Assembly (NCBI RefSeq): GCF_029784165.1
Contig: NC_073696.1
Span: forward strand, 46,579,858-46,643,857
From: Wyeomyia smithii
Taxonomy: Eukaryota; Arthropoda; Insecta; Diptera; Culicidae
Length of the DNA stretch: 64,000 nucleotides
Reading direction: 5' to 3'
The notes under the pieces were generated by a model that saw only the letters and a program-made list of their open reading frames with translations, did not search any database and was not told the DNA's origin. The position numbers were made by a program, and so were the translations under genes. Positions within the stretch are counted from its first letter, which is position 1. Each line of letters begins with the position of its first letter. Positions 33,484-45,121 of this stretch are shown here, piece after piece.

Positions 33484-35022
33484 CAGTATGGTTTATATAG
33501 GGTGTGGCAATGGTAGTATAGTTTTACATTTACATCTACATTAATTTTCTGTATCATGTGTAAAACTACTATGATGTTATTTACCCAACCGTTGCTACGA
33601 AAGGGTGCTACGTCATACCAATGTTTGGGTTTCATATTCTTGCAGCGCTTAAGTGTAATTAAATAAAAAAATTGGTTATTTCGCTGCCAAAATTAAGAAG
33701 ATTAAGCAATGCGTAATTGTGCAGTCCCCTGTTATGGTTCTACTAACGATTGTGCTGGAAAAAGGACCAGTTTCGATTGCTCTCCGGAGCAACAGGCGTC
33801 CCGAAAAAAGTGGATGTAGTTTTCAGCAGTTGAAATGGATCATTCATTTTTGAAATCATAGTGCAGGTGTGCCAGAAAAAAACAGCTACGTACTTTGAAA
33901 ATATGGAATAATATCGTTTAGTTAGAATGAACTAATTCTAGTTGTCCCATCTATTGACTGCCGTCACCTGATAAACCACCGGACCGAGCTTAAAACTGTA
34001 TTTCTAAAATGCGATGAAGCAGCCTACCTTGAATTTATCGAAAGTTTCAAATGATAAATTCAGATTCGGATTACGTGTTGTATTTTTCAGACCTTTCCAG
34101 TGAAACTGGCAGTTTCTTGCAGAGCTCCGGATCCAGTCAGTTAATGATTTCGAAAGAAACCGATATGTAAATACAGAAATTCTGTCAGAGTATTCTCAAG
34201 ATAGAAACTACAAAATGAACAAATCAACTGCACATCATGTCCTTCAGAATTCAATCGTAAGCGTAGAAAAAGATGTCCAGGCGCAATTGATGATTTTAGT
34301 CCATCAGATTAAGAAAAAATATATCGGCATAAATTTATGAAATCATACTTCTTATGTTTATTGACTATAATGCAAGTCAAGCTATTTCAATTTTTATTTC
34401 AAGCAGTGAATTTGGGGTTGTCGATTAATGAATGTAGAAGTTGTGGGTTCGAGCCCAACTGCTAGACTATATTTTTCGTAAATTTCTGATGAACTATTTC
34501 CCCAGTTAGCACGTTTTTCAATAGTTAATCTCACATTTATTGTTAAATATAAATTTATGAAATGAAACAGATCAACTATTGTATGAAATGTATTGAACGT
34601 TAGTTCAATTTTTAGAATAATTTTGGAAGTTTCTCATTCTAAGTTAGTGAGTTTTTAAAATAGTGCGGTTGGAATTACTACCGTTTCGTTTGCAACACCA
34701 ATTTCACTGCTTATAGCATATATCCTAATAATTTTGTTGGTCGTTTCGCAAAATTTTCAAATCATCTTGTGGTTTCGGTACTGCTTTTTATTGCAAAAAT
34801 CAACTAGTTTGAATGGAAAAAACAACATCCTCTAATATATTGTTTTCAAAAAAAATATGTGTGAAATAAATATAAATATAATATCAAAAAAAAATCCATA
34901 TGAGATTGTACAACAATTTGCGGTATGATGTCACCACTGTTCACTTGGATGGTGTTTACATTTTTTGACTCGCCACTACAATCTTACTTATACTTCTTCC
35001 ACACCCTATATCAACCATACTG
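33484..35022 (+). mobile_element. P-element-like DNA transposon remnant with THAP domain
   Basis: The 1539-base insertion has inverted ends CAGTATGGTT(T/G)ATATAGGG...; the right end reads CCCTATATCAACCATACTG. It is flanked by CCACTGCAC at 33475-33483 and 35023-35031. The other copy of the host repeat (near 57965) has this site once, giving a natural empty site. The left part holds the start of a THAP zinc finger. Terminal inverted repeats, a duplication of about 8 bp and a THAP finger together indicate the P superfamily. The catalytic part is missing or unrecognisable. A tRNA-like stretch with GGGTTCGAGCCC lies at 34438-34455. Confidence 0.78.
33709..33819 (+). pseudogene. THAP-domain start of a P-like transposase
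   Basis: An ATG opens a 36-codon frame starting MRNCAVPCYGSTNDCAGKR and ending QASRKKWM, then TAG. THAP domains begin with Met-x-x-Cys-x(2-4)-Cys, and after about 20-25 residues have a basic-Trp motif (RxxW/KKW). Both are visible here. The second half (C-x2-H and the AVPTIF-like end) would lie in a following exon or has decayed. In P-type transposases this finger binds DNA near the element ends. The stop after KKWM may be a mutation or an exon boundary. Confidence 0.65.
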
Positions 35023-36956
35023 CCACTGCACAGCTGTTTTCTCCCATATCTAAAGACTTTTTCTCCATTTTCGGAAAAATGTTTTCTAAAGAATTATTTT
35101 TTTAATTTCATAACTTGAATATGTTATATTTAAACTAAGCTTTCAAAATAAATTAAAATGAATGTGATTGAAAAAAAAAAAAATTCACAAAAATCATTGC
35201 TTGCTTATGAAAAAATACTGGATTGCTCAAAAAAATATTCACACATGCAAAAGTTTGTCATTGCAATTTTTTATTAACTAAGCTTTGAATAGCTGAGTAC
35301 TGTCCTCTTTTAATCATTGATGAGTAGATCAAATCACTCTCTAATACTCCGATATATCTTCATCTTCACCCATGATCAATGACGCGCATGAAACATCTAT
35401 CAACTGCGTTCCATCACAGAAACCTTTTCTAGTGTTGCATAACAACATAACAATCTTCATCCCATCACCACAACCTTTGTCTACTTCTTTGTTTTCGTCT
35501 TCTTTCATATAAACAAACAAATATTATTTGATAAAAAAATAAAAAGAAGTTGGCTTACTGTAGCGCATTTGCAGGATAGTGGTAAACCTATGTTTAATTT
35601 TGAAAACCTTGAAAATTTTAGTTATGTCGATATTCCAAAATATCTTAAATCAAAACAGTTGATCAGATTTTACACAGTGTTAAAAAATAACGACCAATAG
35701 CTTAACCCGATCCCGGCGGAGAGAAGTTAGTTTTAACCTTAAAAAATGAACTTCAAACTCTTATTACTCATCAACCATATATACAATTGACACAAACTGC
35801 ATTGCATATTAAAGATCAATCTGTTCTCTAACCATACTGAATAATTTCATCAATGTATAATTGTTGAACTTGAATCAAAGTTTGAGTGTCACCCGTCGGG
35901 AATGGGTTTATCTTATACTGTAGATTTTTTTGAAACAGCTAAAATTTTCACGTATCAGCAAAATAATTATAACTTTCCCTGTACATCTTGAACGTCGTAG
36001 TATGGATTAATTTGGAGATATGTTCAGCATGTCTTGTGTAGGTTAAATGTCTTTTCAATTATTTTAATACCGAAAAAAAATAATTAATACAACTTCTTGA
36101 GAACATTTTTTAAACTTCACTAGAGCTTTGAGTAATATGGAGAAAGTTGGATAGATTTCAAGTGCGGCTCGCCACGGTGCCATAAGCTAAACTTGAAACT
36201 CGATATGGTGTTTTACATAAAATGGCTCTGCCAAGTTACAGTCGGTTTTCTTCAATTTTTTATAAATGTTCGTTATTAACGTCTTCGGTCATAATTGATT
36301 TTTTTAAATAAACAAACCTTTTTACTATCGAATAATTGTACTATTTAAAAATACAATTTCAATTCATATAAAAATTGCTACACACTTTAAAAAAATCCAA
36401 ACTGCTCATTTTTTCGATCAAAAAGATTTATAATCCCCATCATGCTCTTGACTTTTTCATAGTCTATCATCAACGAATTACAACGGGTACTGCCTTATTT
36501 CAACCTAAAACCTGACATTACAGAACTAAACTAACGTTCATAAACAACTGACAGTGTTTTGGTTAACTTTAAATTTCATTTATATGCTTTATATCTTTGA
36601 TAGTATGTCTTTCTTACATCTTAAAACTGCCTTCCGCCCTTTATTACGTTTTCGGCGGTTTTTGTCGATGCACCTGCATCAGAACCTATAGCCATGTGCT
36701 GATTCAACACGTGTGCCGAATATTAGTCAAGACGCAGTTAGCTTTGATTTCCTTGCGACTTTCTGCATACCAGGCGAGTGAAGGTGAGTGGAGGACTAAA
36801 AGCAAAGGTAACTTGTAGTCAGAACAGGCAGGAGTGTTTGCGTTGCTACACTAAAAAAAATAACAAACTTTAGTGTACCGCAGGTTCAGAGTTTGCTTGG
36901 GAAAAAGGCAATTTGAGTGACTTTCGTTTGTCGTGCGCGTGACTAAAAGACAAGCA

Positions 36957-37156
<200 letters not shown>

Positions 37157-37261
37157 CGATTTTCTACACTTTCACCACAACTATTTTGTTAACCTAACAA
37201 AAGGTTTGTGAACCTTCGGTTAAAAATCACTTTGATAATGCAACTTTGAAGCAGAGGACAA

Positions 37262-37935
37262 AAAAATTTTTTTAAATTGTCATTTTTCATTTGGCCGAAA
37301 CATTGCATAGACGTTTTTATAGATAAAAGATGCCAGTTCGTGCTATTGGCTCAATATTTTGGAACATGACTCATTTTTGAGAAGCTATTGAAAAAAAAAC
37401 TATTTTGGAGAGGTATTGATGATTACAAATATTTTTGGGGCCAACAAGGTTTGTTTGATCAGTGTGACGTCTTCGACAAAGCTTGTCTTTCCGAAAAAAA
37501 ATATACACTCTAAAACTTGTTTATTCTTGATTTCTCCATGATCGGACCGGTTGCATTGTTTAGGTAAACTTTTGTATTTTCTATTTTAAAAAAATAGATT
37601 TTTAAAAAATGAGCTCTTTTAGATAATTAAGTTTTAATTTTTCTTTAAACATTTTTTCAAAATATAAATAATTTTTTTTGGGTGTATATTTTTTCGGAAA
37701 GACAAAATTATTATCCACAACTTTGCCTAAGACGTCATACCGATCAAACAAACCGTTTTGGCCTTGAAAATATTTGTAATTATCATACCTCTCAAAAAAG
37801 CGTTGTTTAACAGCTTTTCAAAAATGAGCCGTGTTCCAAAAAATTAAACCAATATCACATTATGGCATCTTTTGCCTATAGAAACGTCTATGCCAAACGT
37901 TCAGCCAAATCAAAAATGGTCGATTAAATTGGTTG
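37262..37935. mobile_element. Hairpin MITE
   Basis: The two halves are inverted copies: TTTGGCCGAAACATTGCATAG / GACGTTTTTATAG at the left pair with CTATAGAAACGTC and CCAAACGTTCAGCCAAAT at the right. GGTGTATATTTTTTCGGAAAG occurs inverted on both sides of the centre near 37590. Related one-sided fragments occur at 13400-13500 and 61930-62110. Non-coding. Confidence 0.75.
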
Positions 37936-38630
37936 CTCGTTTTTTTTGTGTGGAATTGCTCAGCATTCGTAATTCATTGTTCAGTACATAGTAGAATAAA
38001 AATAAAACACATGAAAATAAACACGTCCTATATTATACCTGATTGCGATACCTCTCAATGTGTTGTTACGTTTGTTCGTTTGGCTCAGATTTTGACAGTT
38101 CGTTTACCTCATAACATTCTCTCCGCCCATTTTTTCCTCTAAGTATTGTTAGTTTACAGTAGGGATGCAGTGCAGTTTTTTTTATCAGTTTGCAAATGTT
38201 TGCAGTTTGTCCATTGCTCCTGCAGATTTTTGTCCGAGTCTTCCGACTTTCTCAGAACGTGTGCAGATTTATACAGACTTTTGTCTGCGCGAGTCAATTT
38301 TTTTCGAATCACGGATAGATTTTTTCAGATTTCAAGCAAGTTTTCCTAGTTTTTGGAGCAGCTACAGACATTTTTCAAACGCATCTCGCATCTCTGGTTT
38401 ACAGTGACTATTTTTTATTTTCATGTAAAAGTACTCAAAAATGTTTGTTTGTTAAATGCACTAAATTAATTAACATTACTTGAATTCCTAAAAACCGTAT
38501 GAATCAGTTTTTTTCCTAAACAGGTATCACGTGAGCGAAAAATGTTCGCGTCCGACCTCGACCATGGCCTGCTTCGATCTCCTCTTGAACGTTATTTCTT
38601 TAACTATGGGACATAATGGCAAAAAGTTCA
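37936..38630. other. Non-coding interval
   Basis: AT-rich sequence with T-rich open frames of no evident function. Confidence 0.4.
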
Positions 38631-38778
38631 TTAACCCTCTAGTGCTCAAATTAATTTTCAGACGGACTTCGAAAAAATCACTATGAAACTTTATAAACAT
38701 TTTTTAAGTATTGATTGAAGCTTTTTGGAGGTTTCACTGAAGACCGTCTAAAGGCGGCATTGGGCACTAGAGGGTTAA
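38631..38778. mobile_element. piggyBac-type MITE (TTAA flanks)
   Basis: 148 bases bounded by TTAA on both sides (38631-38634 and 38775-38778), with inverted ends CCCTCTAGTGC(T/C)CAA. TTAA target duplication is diagnostic of the piggyBac superfamily. Far too short to encode a transposase. Confidence 0.82.
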
Positions 38779-39273
38779 CTGTAGGAAATGATGGTAAATA
38801 TCCGATTCTCTAAAACTTCGTGCTTGACATAAGTTCAATCGGATTAGTAGTTCTGAATTCCTTAACAAACGAAAATTTAACTAAATTTGTTAAATCTTAG
38901 AACCTCGAGACGATAATGATATATTTTCAGTGTTTAGTGTTGGAAAGTATCAATTGGCAATATGTAGAAAGAGAGAACTATAGAAAACCTTAACCGTAAA
39001 GAGGTCAACATTAAGGAAGCCCAAAAGTTTAATTTCTTTTTTCATTCTCGTTGCACATCACTTGTGCAAAATATTCAACTATTGTCAATTCCCCGTCTCA
39101 GAATTTACAATAATGTCAAATATAAACAAAACTGTCCGGAAGAATGGATTAGCGTGCAGTAAATTCAACCTTTTTCCGCCATGTTGGATATCAAGATGGT
39201 CTAGAACGTTGATTTTTTATATTCAACAGATCAATCAATATTTTGAAGCTGAAATAATTTCTTTAATCATTAC
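38779..39273. other. Non-coding interval
   Basis: Nothing recognisable apart from the phrase CCGCCATGTTGG near 39178. Confidence 0.4.
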
Positions 39274-39543
39274 TCTAGAACTAGGGGCAAGACACTAGTG
39301 ATATATCGCGAAATATTTTCAATATTCGATATTACAAAATATTTATCGTTGCTTTTCCAGGCACCGTCGGTGATCCGTCTACATATATGACAACTTCTTG
39401 ACAGCACATTATTGTCGGAGTCTGTCGGAGTGATATGAATGTGACAGATAAATGATAGATATCAAAATATATCTACCAATATCGTATAATATTACCGAAA
39501 TATTTCTCTTAAAAATAAAGTGTTTTAGCCCCTAGCTCTAGAA
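39274..39543. mobile_element. MITE with CTAGGGGC inverted ends
   Basis: About 270 bases with ends TCTAGAACTAGGGGCAAGAC and, inverted, TCTAGAGCTAGGGGCTAAAAC. The inner part is rich in ATATCG motifs. No coding capacity. Confidence 0.72.
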
Positions 39544-39892
39544 TTTACTAATGAATTTGATTCAAAATTATTAAATTACTAGCTGAACCGGCAAACTTCT
39601 AAGGTATGCTTGCGGTTACCGATACCGATGAAGTCATTATCAAATACCTACCCCTTTTTTTCTTTCGCCTATCATTATTTGCCGGAATTTTTTACGAGTT
39701 TGATGGTAAAGTCTTGGTCTAGATGTCTAGGAGTGTGGTAAATGAAGGTAAACAACTCAACAAAAATTATAAAATCTCTGGCACCTCAGTTCTCGTTATT
39801 CGAAGCTAAATACAGTCATACCTCGATATAAGGCAACTTTATTTTTATTTTCGTTACGTTAAATCGAGTTACGTCATATCGAAGCGAAAATT

Positions 39893-40740
39893 TTTTTTTT
39901 AATCTATGCAAGAATGTTAATGGTTACTCAAAAATGCACGAAAACCTATTTTCCATAACCTATCAGTATTTTTAAACCTTTGTTATGCTCATTTAGAAAT
40001 ATTTTCAGAAGCAAAAAAAAATTTTTCTTTTCAATTGATACAAGATGTCACTCAAAGATGCGTGAAAACTTATTTCCCATCACCAATCATTGTTTTTAAA
40101 TCATTCTTATGCCCATTTAGGACAATTTTCAACAAGCAAAAAATTTTTTTTTAATTGATGCAAGACTGTTGGTGGTTACTCACAGATGCGCGAAAACATA
40201 TTTCTCATCACCTATCAGTATTTTTAAACCTTTCTTATGCCCATTTAGAGAAAATTTCAACAAGCAGAAAACAATTTTTTTTCTAATTGATGCAAGACTG
40301 TGAATTGGGTCCTAAAGCTATACCAGTTTTTTTATATCATTTGAAAAAGCCGCGTTTTCTGAGCAAAACGTGATTTTTAAAAAATGTTTATCGTTTTCCT
40401 TCGATTTTTAAATGAAAAATAAAAAAACTGCTCGAAAGGTCTTAGATGACGTTTCGCCCATGTAGGGTATATGAGAGAACTGTCATTTAAGGCATTTCGA
40501 GCAGTTTTTATCCTTCATTTAAAAATCGAAGGAAAACGATAAACATTTTTTTTAAATCACGTTTCGCTCAAAAAATTTCACTCTTCCAGCTGATATATAA
40601 AAATCAAAAAACCGTTTAAACTTAAGGACCCCATTGTTACTGAAGGATGTGTCAAGACCTATTTCCCATCACCTATTAGTATTTTTAAACCTTCCTTATA
40701 CACATTTTGGACAATTTTCGCATTGGTTTCATTGGTTTCA
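39893..40740 (+). repeat. Tandem ~120-base repeats, last unit interrupted
   Basis: Units begin near 39900, 40035, 40150 and 40280 (interrupted, resuming near 40632). Each contains GATGC(A/G)AGAC-like, GAAAAC(C/T)TATTT(C/T)CCATCACC and TTTTTAAACC phrases. Copy divergence is moderate, so the array is not very recent. Confidence 0.7.
40316..40632. mobile_element. Palindromic MITE nested in the tandem array
   Basis: The ends GGGTCCTAAA and TTAAGGACCCC are inverted. The arms share CGTTTTCCTTCGATTTTTAA / TTAAAAATCGAAGGAAAACG around a centre near 40475. Its insertion point is revealed by the broken 120-base repeat unit. A short duplication (ATT or ATTG) flanks it. Confidence 0.72.
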
Positions 40741-40892
40741 AAATTTTTTACAAACATTTTTTGAAGCAATTTATAGCCCGAAAACAGTTGCTGTATCATT
40801 TGTTTTCAATTTCAATACATTTTAAAAAGTTACGTTATATCGAGATAAAAGTTACGTTATGTCGAGATTGCCTTATGTCGAGGTTGACTGTA

Positions 40893-42660
40893 TTACTCCA
40901 GAAATTAAAATTGTTTGTACCGTCGGTTAGGGTAGACGAATTGTAGGCATTTAGGTATTGCGACTTTTACACCAATTATCACAGTCGAATCTCGCACACG
41001 ATTTCGCAGTGTGGGTGATAAGTATCGATACTAGCGATATCGAAACGCTTGACAGAAACATTTTATTATATAGACGAAAAAAATCTCTATCATGGCTGCT
41101 ACCTCGGTAGGTTAATAAGAAATCACTCCAGCAATGGTCAGTGCTTGATACCTATATATATTAATAAAGTATCGATACAATGACAATAGAGAAAGTATCG
41201 ATACTCAGTATCACCCAATCAATCATGTAACACTTAGTTTTGTTTTATTATTCAACCTAATTTTCAACTAAAGCTGCTCAAAAATACACACTTAATGTTG
41301 CAAATGAAAAATAAAACAAACAATGAACCCAAAAAAAAACTGCCACTGCGCTACTGAGGTTTCAAATTGATAGAGCGAAATGAGAAATTGGGCAATGAAT
41401 GATTATCACAGAAGTCTAAATAGTCATGCAAGGGGCAATATTTTAACAAAAAACTAAACATCTACTTTGTTCACGTGGAACTACAATCCTTCCAAATCAA
41501 ACAAACTGACACAGTGTCTGATGGTACCCTAACAATCGGCTCTGCTGGATAGTACGAACTTGATAGCAATTTGCAACACTCCTGCTGGCTCCTTCCCACG
41601 ATTAAATTAGTTCTCTTTGATCAGTCCATGACAATTTGCGATGCAAATAAACGCTCTCACATTGCACCGGCGGCAAAGAATAAAAACCACATTATTACAG
41701 CAGAAATTGCTGCACCGATCCGAAGTTGCCCCGATGGCGATTGCGAATCAATTATGATTTACGACCTCCGTTTACAGTTGTTACTTTGAGTTTTTCCTTT
41801 TACAGGGTGGTTGATCAAACTCCGTTCTGATTGTATTCTTTTATTTTTGTTTATCAAAAAGGTCCAATATAAAGACCATCACCATACCAAGCGATCTGCG
41901 TTTATATTCGCTTGGTGTTAGACTGAGACACATGTACTACGGGTGTTGCGACGGGAATGGATCTTCTTCAAAAGGTCAGGTCTGGGCCGGGCCGGGCCGG
42001 GCACTTGGGGGTGTAAATACTGTCAATTTCAAAAAGGTTTCTGTGTCATTCACTTCATTTTCTATGAATGGCGCCGCTTCTTTTCGGGCGATTGCAGACT
42101 GTTTATTTCAAACTCTTCGAGTACGGTTTACACATAATTGACATAATTGTTGTACAAGGTTTTTTTTTACAATATTTATATATAATTATTTTATGAAGTA
42201 TAATTACAATTATCATAAGAAATGTGCTACTTTAATTAACTGTACACACGAAAGAATAGACAAATTGAAATGGGCAAGCTAAACATAAATTTAGAGGAAA
42301 AAGAAAAGATGATCGTACAATTCGATTTCTGGTCACATCTCCACGATTCTACATTGCGTCGCCAACAATCATCTGATTATTCCGGAAAATAAACGAGAAA
42401 AAAAAACACTGCAGGCAAGTTATTTTCCCATAGGCAGGCAGTGGGATGAGTGAAATATTACAGCGAGATAGAAAAGATTTGATAATCACAGTACTAGTCA
42501 CAAGCCGACAGATGATGAGTATGAACTGAAGCGTCGCGGATGTGAGTATGCATTGGAGCCGTTTTCACAAGCTTGAGTAGAGAGCAATTTGAACTTTTGC
42601 TGGGCTTAGTTGAACTTTGCAATAAATATCATAACTACGGTAACTGGCAAACGGAAGGTC
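40893..42660. other. Non-coding interval before the cuticle protein gene
   Basis: No gene recognised. The 41540-41800 part is somewhat more GC-rich than its surroundings, and an inverted pair CCAAGCGA...TCGCTTGG near 41890-41915 is visible. These could be regulatory sequence of the neighbouring gene, which is a guess. Confidence 0.35.
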
Positions 42661-42676
42661 GCTACTGATGTCCCTT

Positions 42677-43060
42677 TTACTTGAATGCGCCGGGGAATCG
42701 CGGGTTGTACCGCGGGGCAGATGGAATGTGAGCACCCTCCGCACGGTACCCGTTCTCGTCGGCGATGTAGGTGATGGTGTAAACCACACCGTCCGGGCCG
42801 GTGTATGCGTACGATCCCTGCATCACCTGCGCTTCCCCAGGGGTTCCTGGATTCTTCAGGAAGCCACGCTGCTCAGCACGAATTCCATTACTTGTTTCGT
42901 AGCTATAGATGTACGAACCGTCCGGGTTTGGTTCGTACACTTGGTTGAGAATAACGGCACTAGCTTCCGGGCTAGCGTAGGGGACAGGCCTAATAGGAAC
43001 CGAAAGCGGGCGAATTTGCGCTGACGCAGTAGCTATGACAAGCACAAGCACGATCACCTG
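42677..43060 (-). CDS. RR-1 cuticular protein (CPR family), exon 2; first exon not identified
   Basis: The minus strand from 43060 to 42677 codes for 127 residues after a 3' splice site (TTCCGTGTTTCAG|GTG). It starts with the rest of a signal peptide (VIVLVLVIATASA), then a Pro-rich linker (IRPLSVPIRPVPYASPE), then an extended Rebers-Riddiford chitin-binding domain with YEPNPDGSYIYSYETSNGI and GVVYTITYIADENGYRAEGA, and ends in a Pro/Arg/Phe-rich tail (RYNPRFPGAFK). The G-x-Y-x-Y...G...Y-T-I-T-Y-x-A-D-E-N-G-Y pattern is RR-1, which is found in soft cuticle proteins that bind chitin. CPR genes usually have a tiny first exon coding Met plus a few residues before a phase-0 intron. I could not place it within the next few hundred bases. 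Confidence 0.88.
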   Translation of the reverse strand, partial: QVIVLVLVIATASAQIRPLSVPIRPVPYASPEASAVILNQVYEPNPDGSYIYSYETSNGIRAEQRGFLKNPGTPGEAQVMQGSYAYTGPDGVVYTITYIADENGYRAEGAHIPSAPRYNPRFPGAFK

Positions 43061-43080
43061 AAACACGGAAACGATATATC

Positions 43081-43880
43081 ATCAGTATTCAATAAACAGG
43101 CACAGATCTTCTAGTAAATGTTCCATAAATCTTTGGATTTAATTCCCTTTTGCAATCTATGAATCGCTCACCCTCAGCGACCGACGACAATCTCAAGATC
43201 GCAGATCGATCCCAATCGAGGCCAATTGATGTCAGGGGATTCATATAGTCATATAACTTTGGTTGTTCACGATGAGACGATAGGCTTGGTTTTCAGATCC
43301 AGCCGCGACAGTGAGAGATGCGCAATTCGCTAATCCGTCTGACCAAACCGAGGTTTCGGTCTGAGGTTTGTTTGATTTCAAACGATAGTAGATGAATTTA
43401 ATTAAGTAAAATTTACATGCAAATGCGACACACCAAGTCGATTTGAGCTGCTCCTTCAATATACAGGGAAATTTGATGGATAATCGGTAGAACTCGCTTG
43501 GTGGGATGCCCGATTGATGTACTACAATAATATTTCTATAACAGGCACTTCTCTTAAAAAAATCAGTAATTACAGTAACACAAGTTGTATTTGGCGTTGA
43601 AGTGTAATGTAAATATTACTGTCCTCTATAGCTAATCTTCTTCAAAGCACATACCAGTAAGTCGATAAAAAGATGTTACTCATAATGTGTTTTTTTCAGA
43701 GAATTTTAGAATTATACTATTGAATTAATCTAGCACAATAATGGTTCTGACAATTTGGTTGCTTTAAGCAAAATATGAAATTGCTATCTAAATTGTAAGA
43801 ATACTGCACCTCAATTTTCATATTTTCATCGTATACAAATCTATTTGCGATGCAAGATCGATCTAGTTTTTATTAGTTCA
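43081..43880. other. Region upstream of the cuticle protein gene
   Basis: It probably holds the intron, first exon and promoter of the 42677-43060 gene. CTATATGAA near 43240 (minus) is a possible TATA, but no ATG exon with a good donor is convincing. Confidence 0.35.
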
Positions 43881-43882
43881 TA

Positions 43883-45119
43883 CCGTAAAACGGGGTGAAT
43901 AGAAACAGCACGATCGAATAAAAAAAAAACAAAAGTTCTGAACTTGAAAAAATTTATTTCAAGTCTAAGATAACATTAAAAATTCATGTGAAAAAAAAAT
44001 CCCGGATAGTTCAGTAGTAAACAAGTCCTCTAAACCCATTTATGAGTTAGAAGCACTACTTTCAGCTTGGTAAAAAAATTATAAAATGGTGGCTCATGTT
44101 CAGAGCGTTTACGAGTGTTAAAAAAACATTACTTATGGAATTCATTTTGTTCCACTTTGAGCTTGTTCGTGTGCTGTAGTGGGTCAGTAGTAAAGCATTT
44201 TAAGTTTTCATAGGGAATTTGAGAATTGCCGTAAGGTACTTAACAAGCTTTTACTTATGTTTCGTGGAAAACTTCCGGTACGCAAATTTAAGGGGCGAAT
44301 AGGAACAACGCTATAGCAAATACCTTTACACAAAAAGCAGTTTTCAGAAATGTAATCATATTTTTTTGTCAAATGATGCTTAAAAACATGTTTTGTACAT
44401 TCTCAGCTTCCATCCTGGTCAGGATTTACGAACAAAAAGTACAAAAACTTACAAAAAACCAAATTCACTTCGCTGGACTTGACGCAAACTGCAAGAATAT
44501 TGCATTGAAAAAACTGTCCCTCAGTCAAGCGGCCACGAAATATGGAATCAACTTCCTCATTTACCATCAGAACCCTAACCAGCAGAAAACCGAGCTAATA
44601 GCCAAAAACTTGACAAATGTCAGGTTCATTTGCTGCATGAGTTGACAAATACATCCACAACCCGAACGAAACGGGCCAAGACTCCGGTTCTACCAGTACA
44701 AAATGTTACTGGACGCCGTGTCTAGACGAAGTACAAGAAGATCCTGAATTCATATAAATTCCTAGCCCTGAACTTTTAACCCTTTCGTTCCTAACTCTGT
44801 TAGGAAATATCCGTACATTAGGAATAACGTACATGAAGTAATAAACCAAACATTTCCGCTTTTTAAAAACTTTTTAACGAGTCTTTCATCAGAACAAAAA
44901 AAACGCAGTCGGTCGCGCCTATTGCGGGGTGAATAGAAACATGTAACATTTTTTCCAATAAAAGAATGAATTATTTATTCATCAAAATGGTATTTACACC
45001 CCTGATAGAGAAGGGCAAGACCCATGTTTTAAAGCTTTTATATTCGTTCTAGACATTACAGTATTTTTTGTGCACTGCAAAATACAACGGAAACTGTTTC
45101 TATTCATCCCGTTTTACGA
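43883..45119 (+). mobile_element. pogo/Tc1-type element with CCGTAAAACGGGGTG ends
   Basis: The 1237-base element has a TA duplication (43881-43882 and 45120-45121) and inverted ends (C/T)CGTAAAACGGG(G/A)TGAATAG. Variants of the end motif recur inside near 44290 and 44935. A 90-codon frame at 44373-44645 includes LSLSQAATKYGINFLIYHQN, a CENP-B/pipsqueak-type helix-turn-helix as in pogo transposases. No DDE catalytic domain remains. It is a deletion derivative of a pogo-like transposon. Confidence 0.8.
44373..44645 (+). pseudogene. Helix-turn-helix remnant of a pogo-like transposase
   Basis: It opens with an ATG and contains KKLSLSQAATKYGIN, the helix-turn-helix by which pogo/Tigger transposases bind their ends. 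The protein stops at codon 90, well before any catalytic domain. It sits inside the TIR-bounded element 43883-45119. Confidence 0.55.
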
Positions 45120-45121
45120 TA

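Larger units (their letters stand above)
39813..40890. mobile_element. Tc1/mariner-pogo-type non-autonomous element with internal tandem repeats
   Basis: The 1078-base element has TA on both sides (39811-39812, 40891-40892) and inverted ends CAGTCATACCTCGATATAAGG / CAGTCAACCTCGACATAAGG. These are the CAGT-start and TA-target features of the pogo/Tigger group. Inside there are about four direct repeats of about 120 bases, each with ...ATTTCCCATCACCTATCAGT and TTATGCCCATTTAG. The last unit is split by the nested MITE at 40316-40632. No transposase is recognisable. Confidence 0.8.

Noticed and set aside
34425..34470. tRNA gene in the P-like element
   Set aside because: Only a T-arm-like GGGTTCGAGCCC is convincing; there is no complete cloverleaf.
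43061..43250. ATG frame near 43240 (minus) as first exon of the cuticle protein gene
   Set aside because: It could be spliced in frame but would add about 24 residues without signal-peptide character ahead of the hydrophobic segment, unlike CPR genes. The GTG-initiated extension at 43066 is intron sequence.
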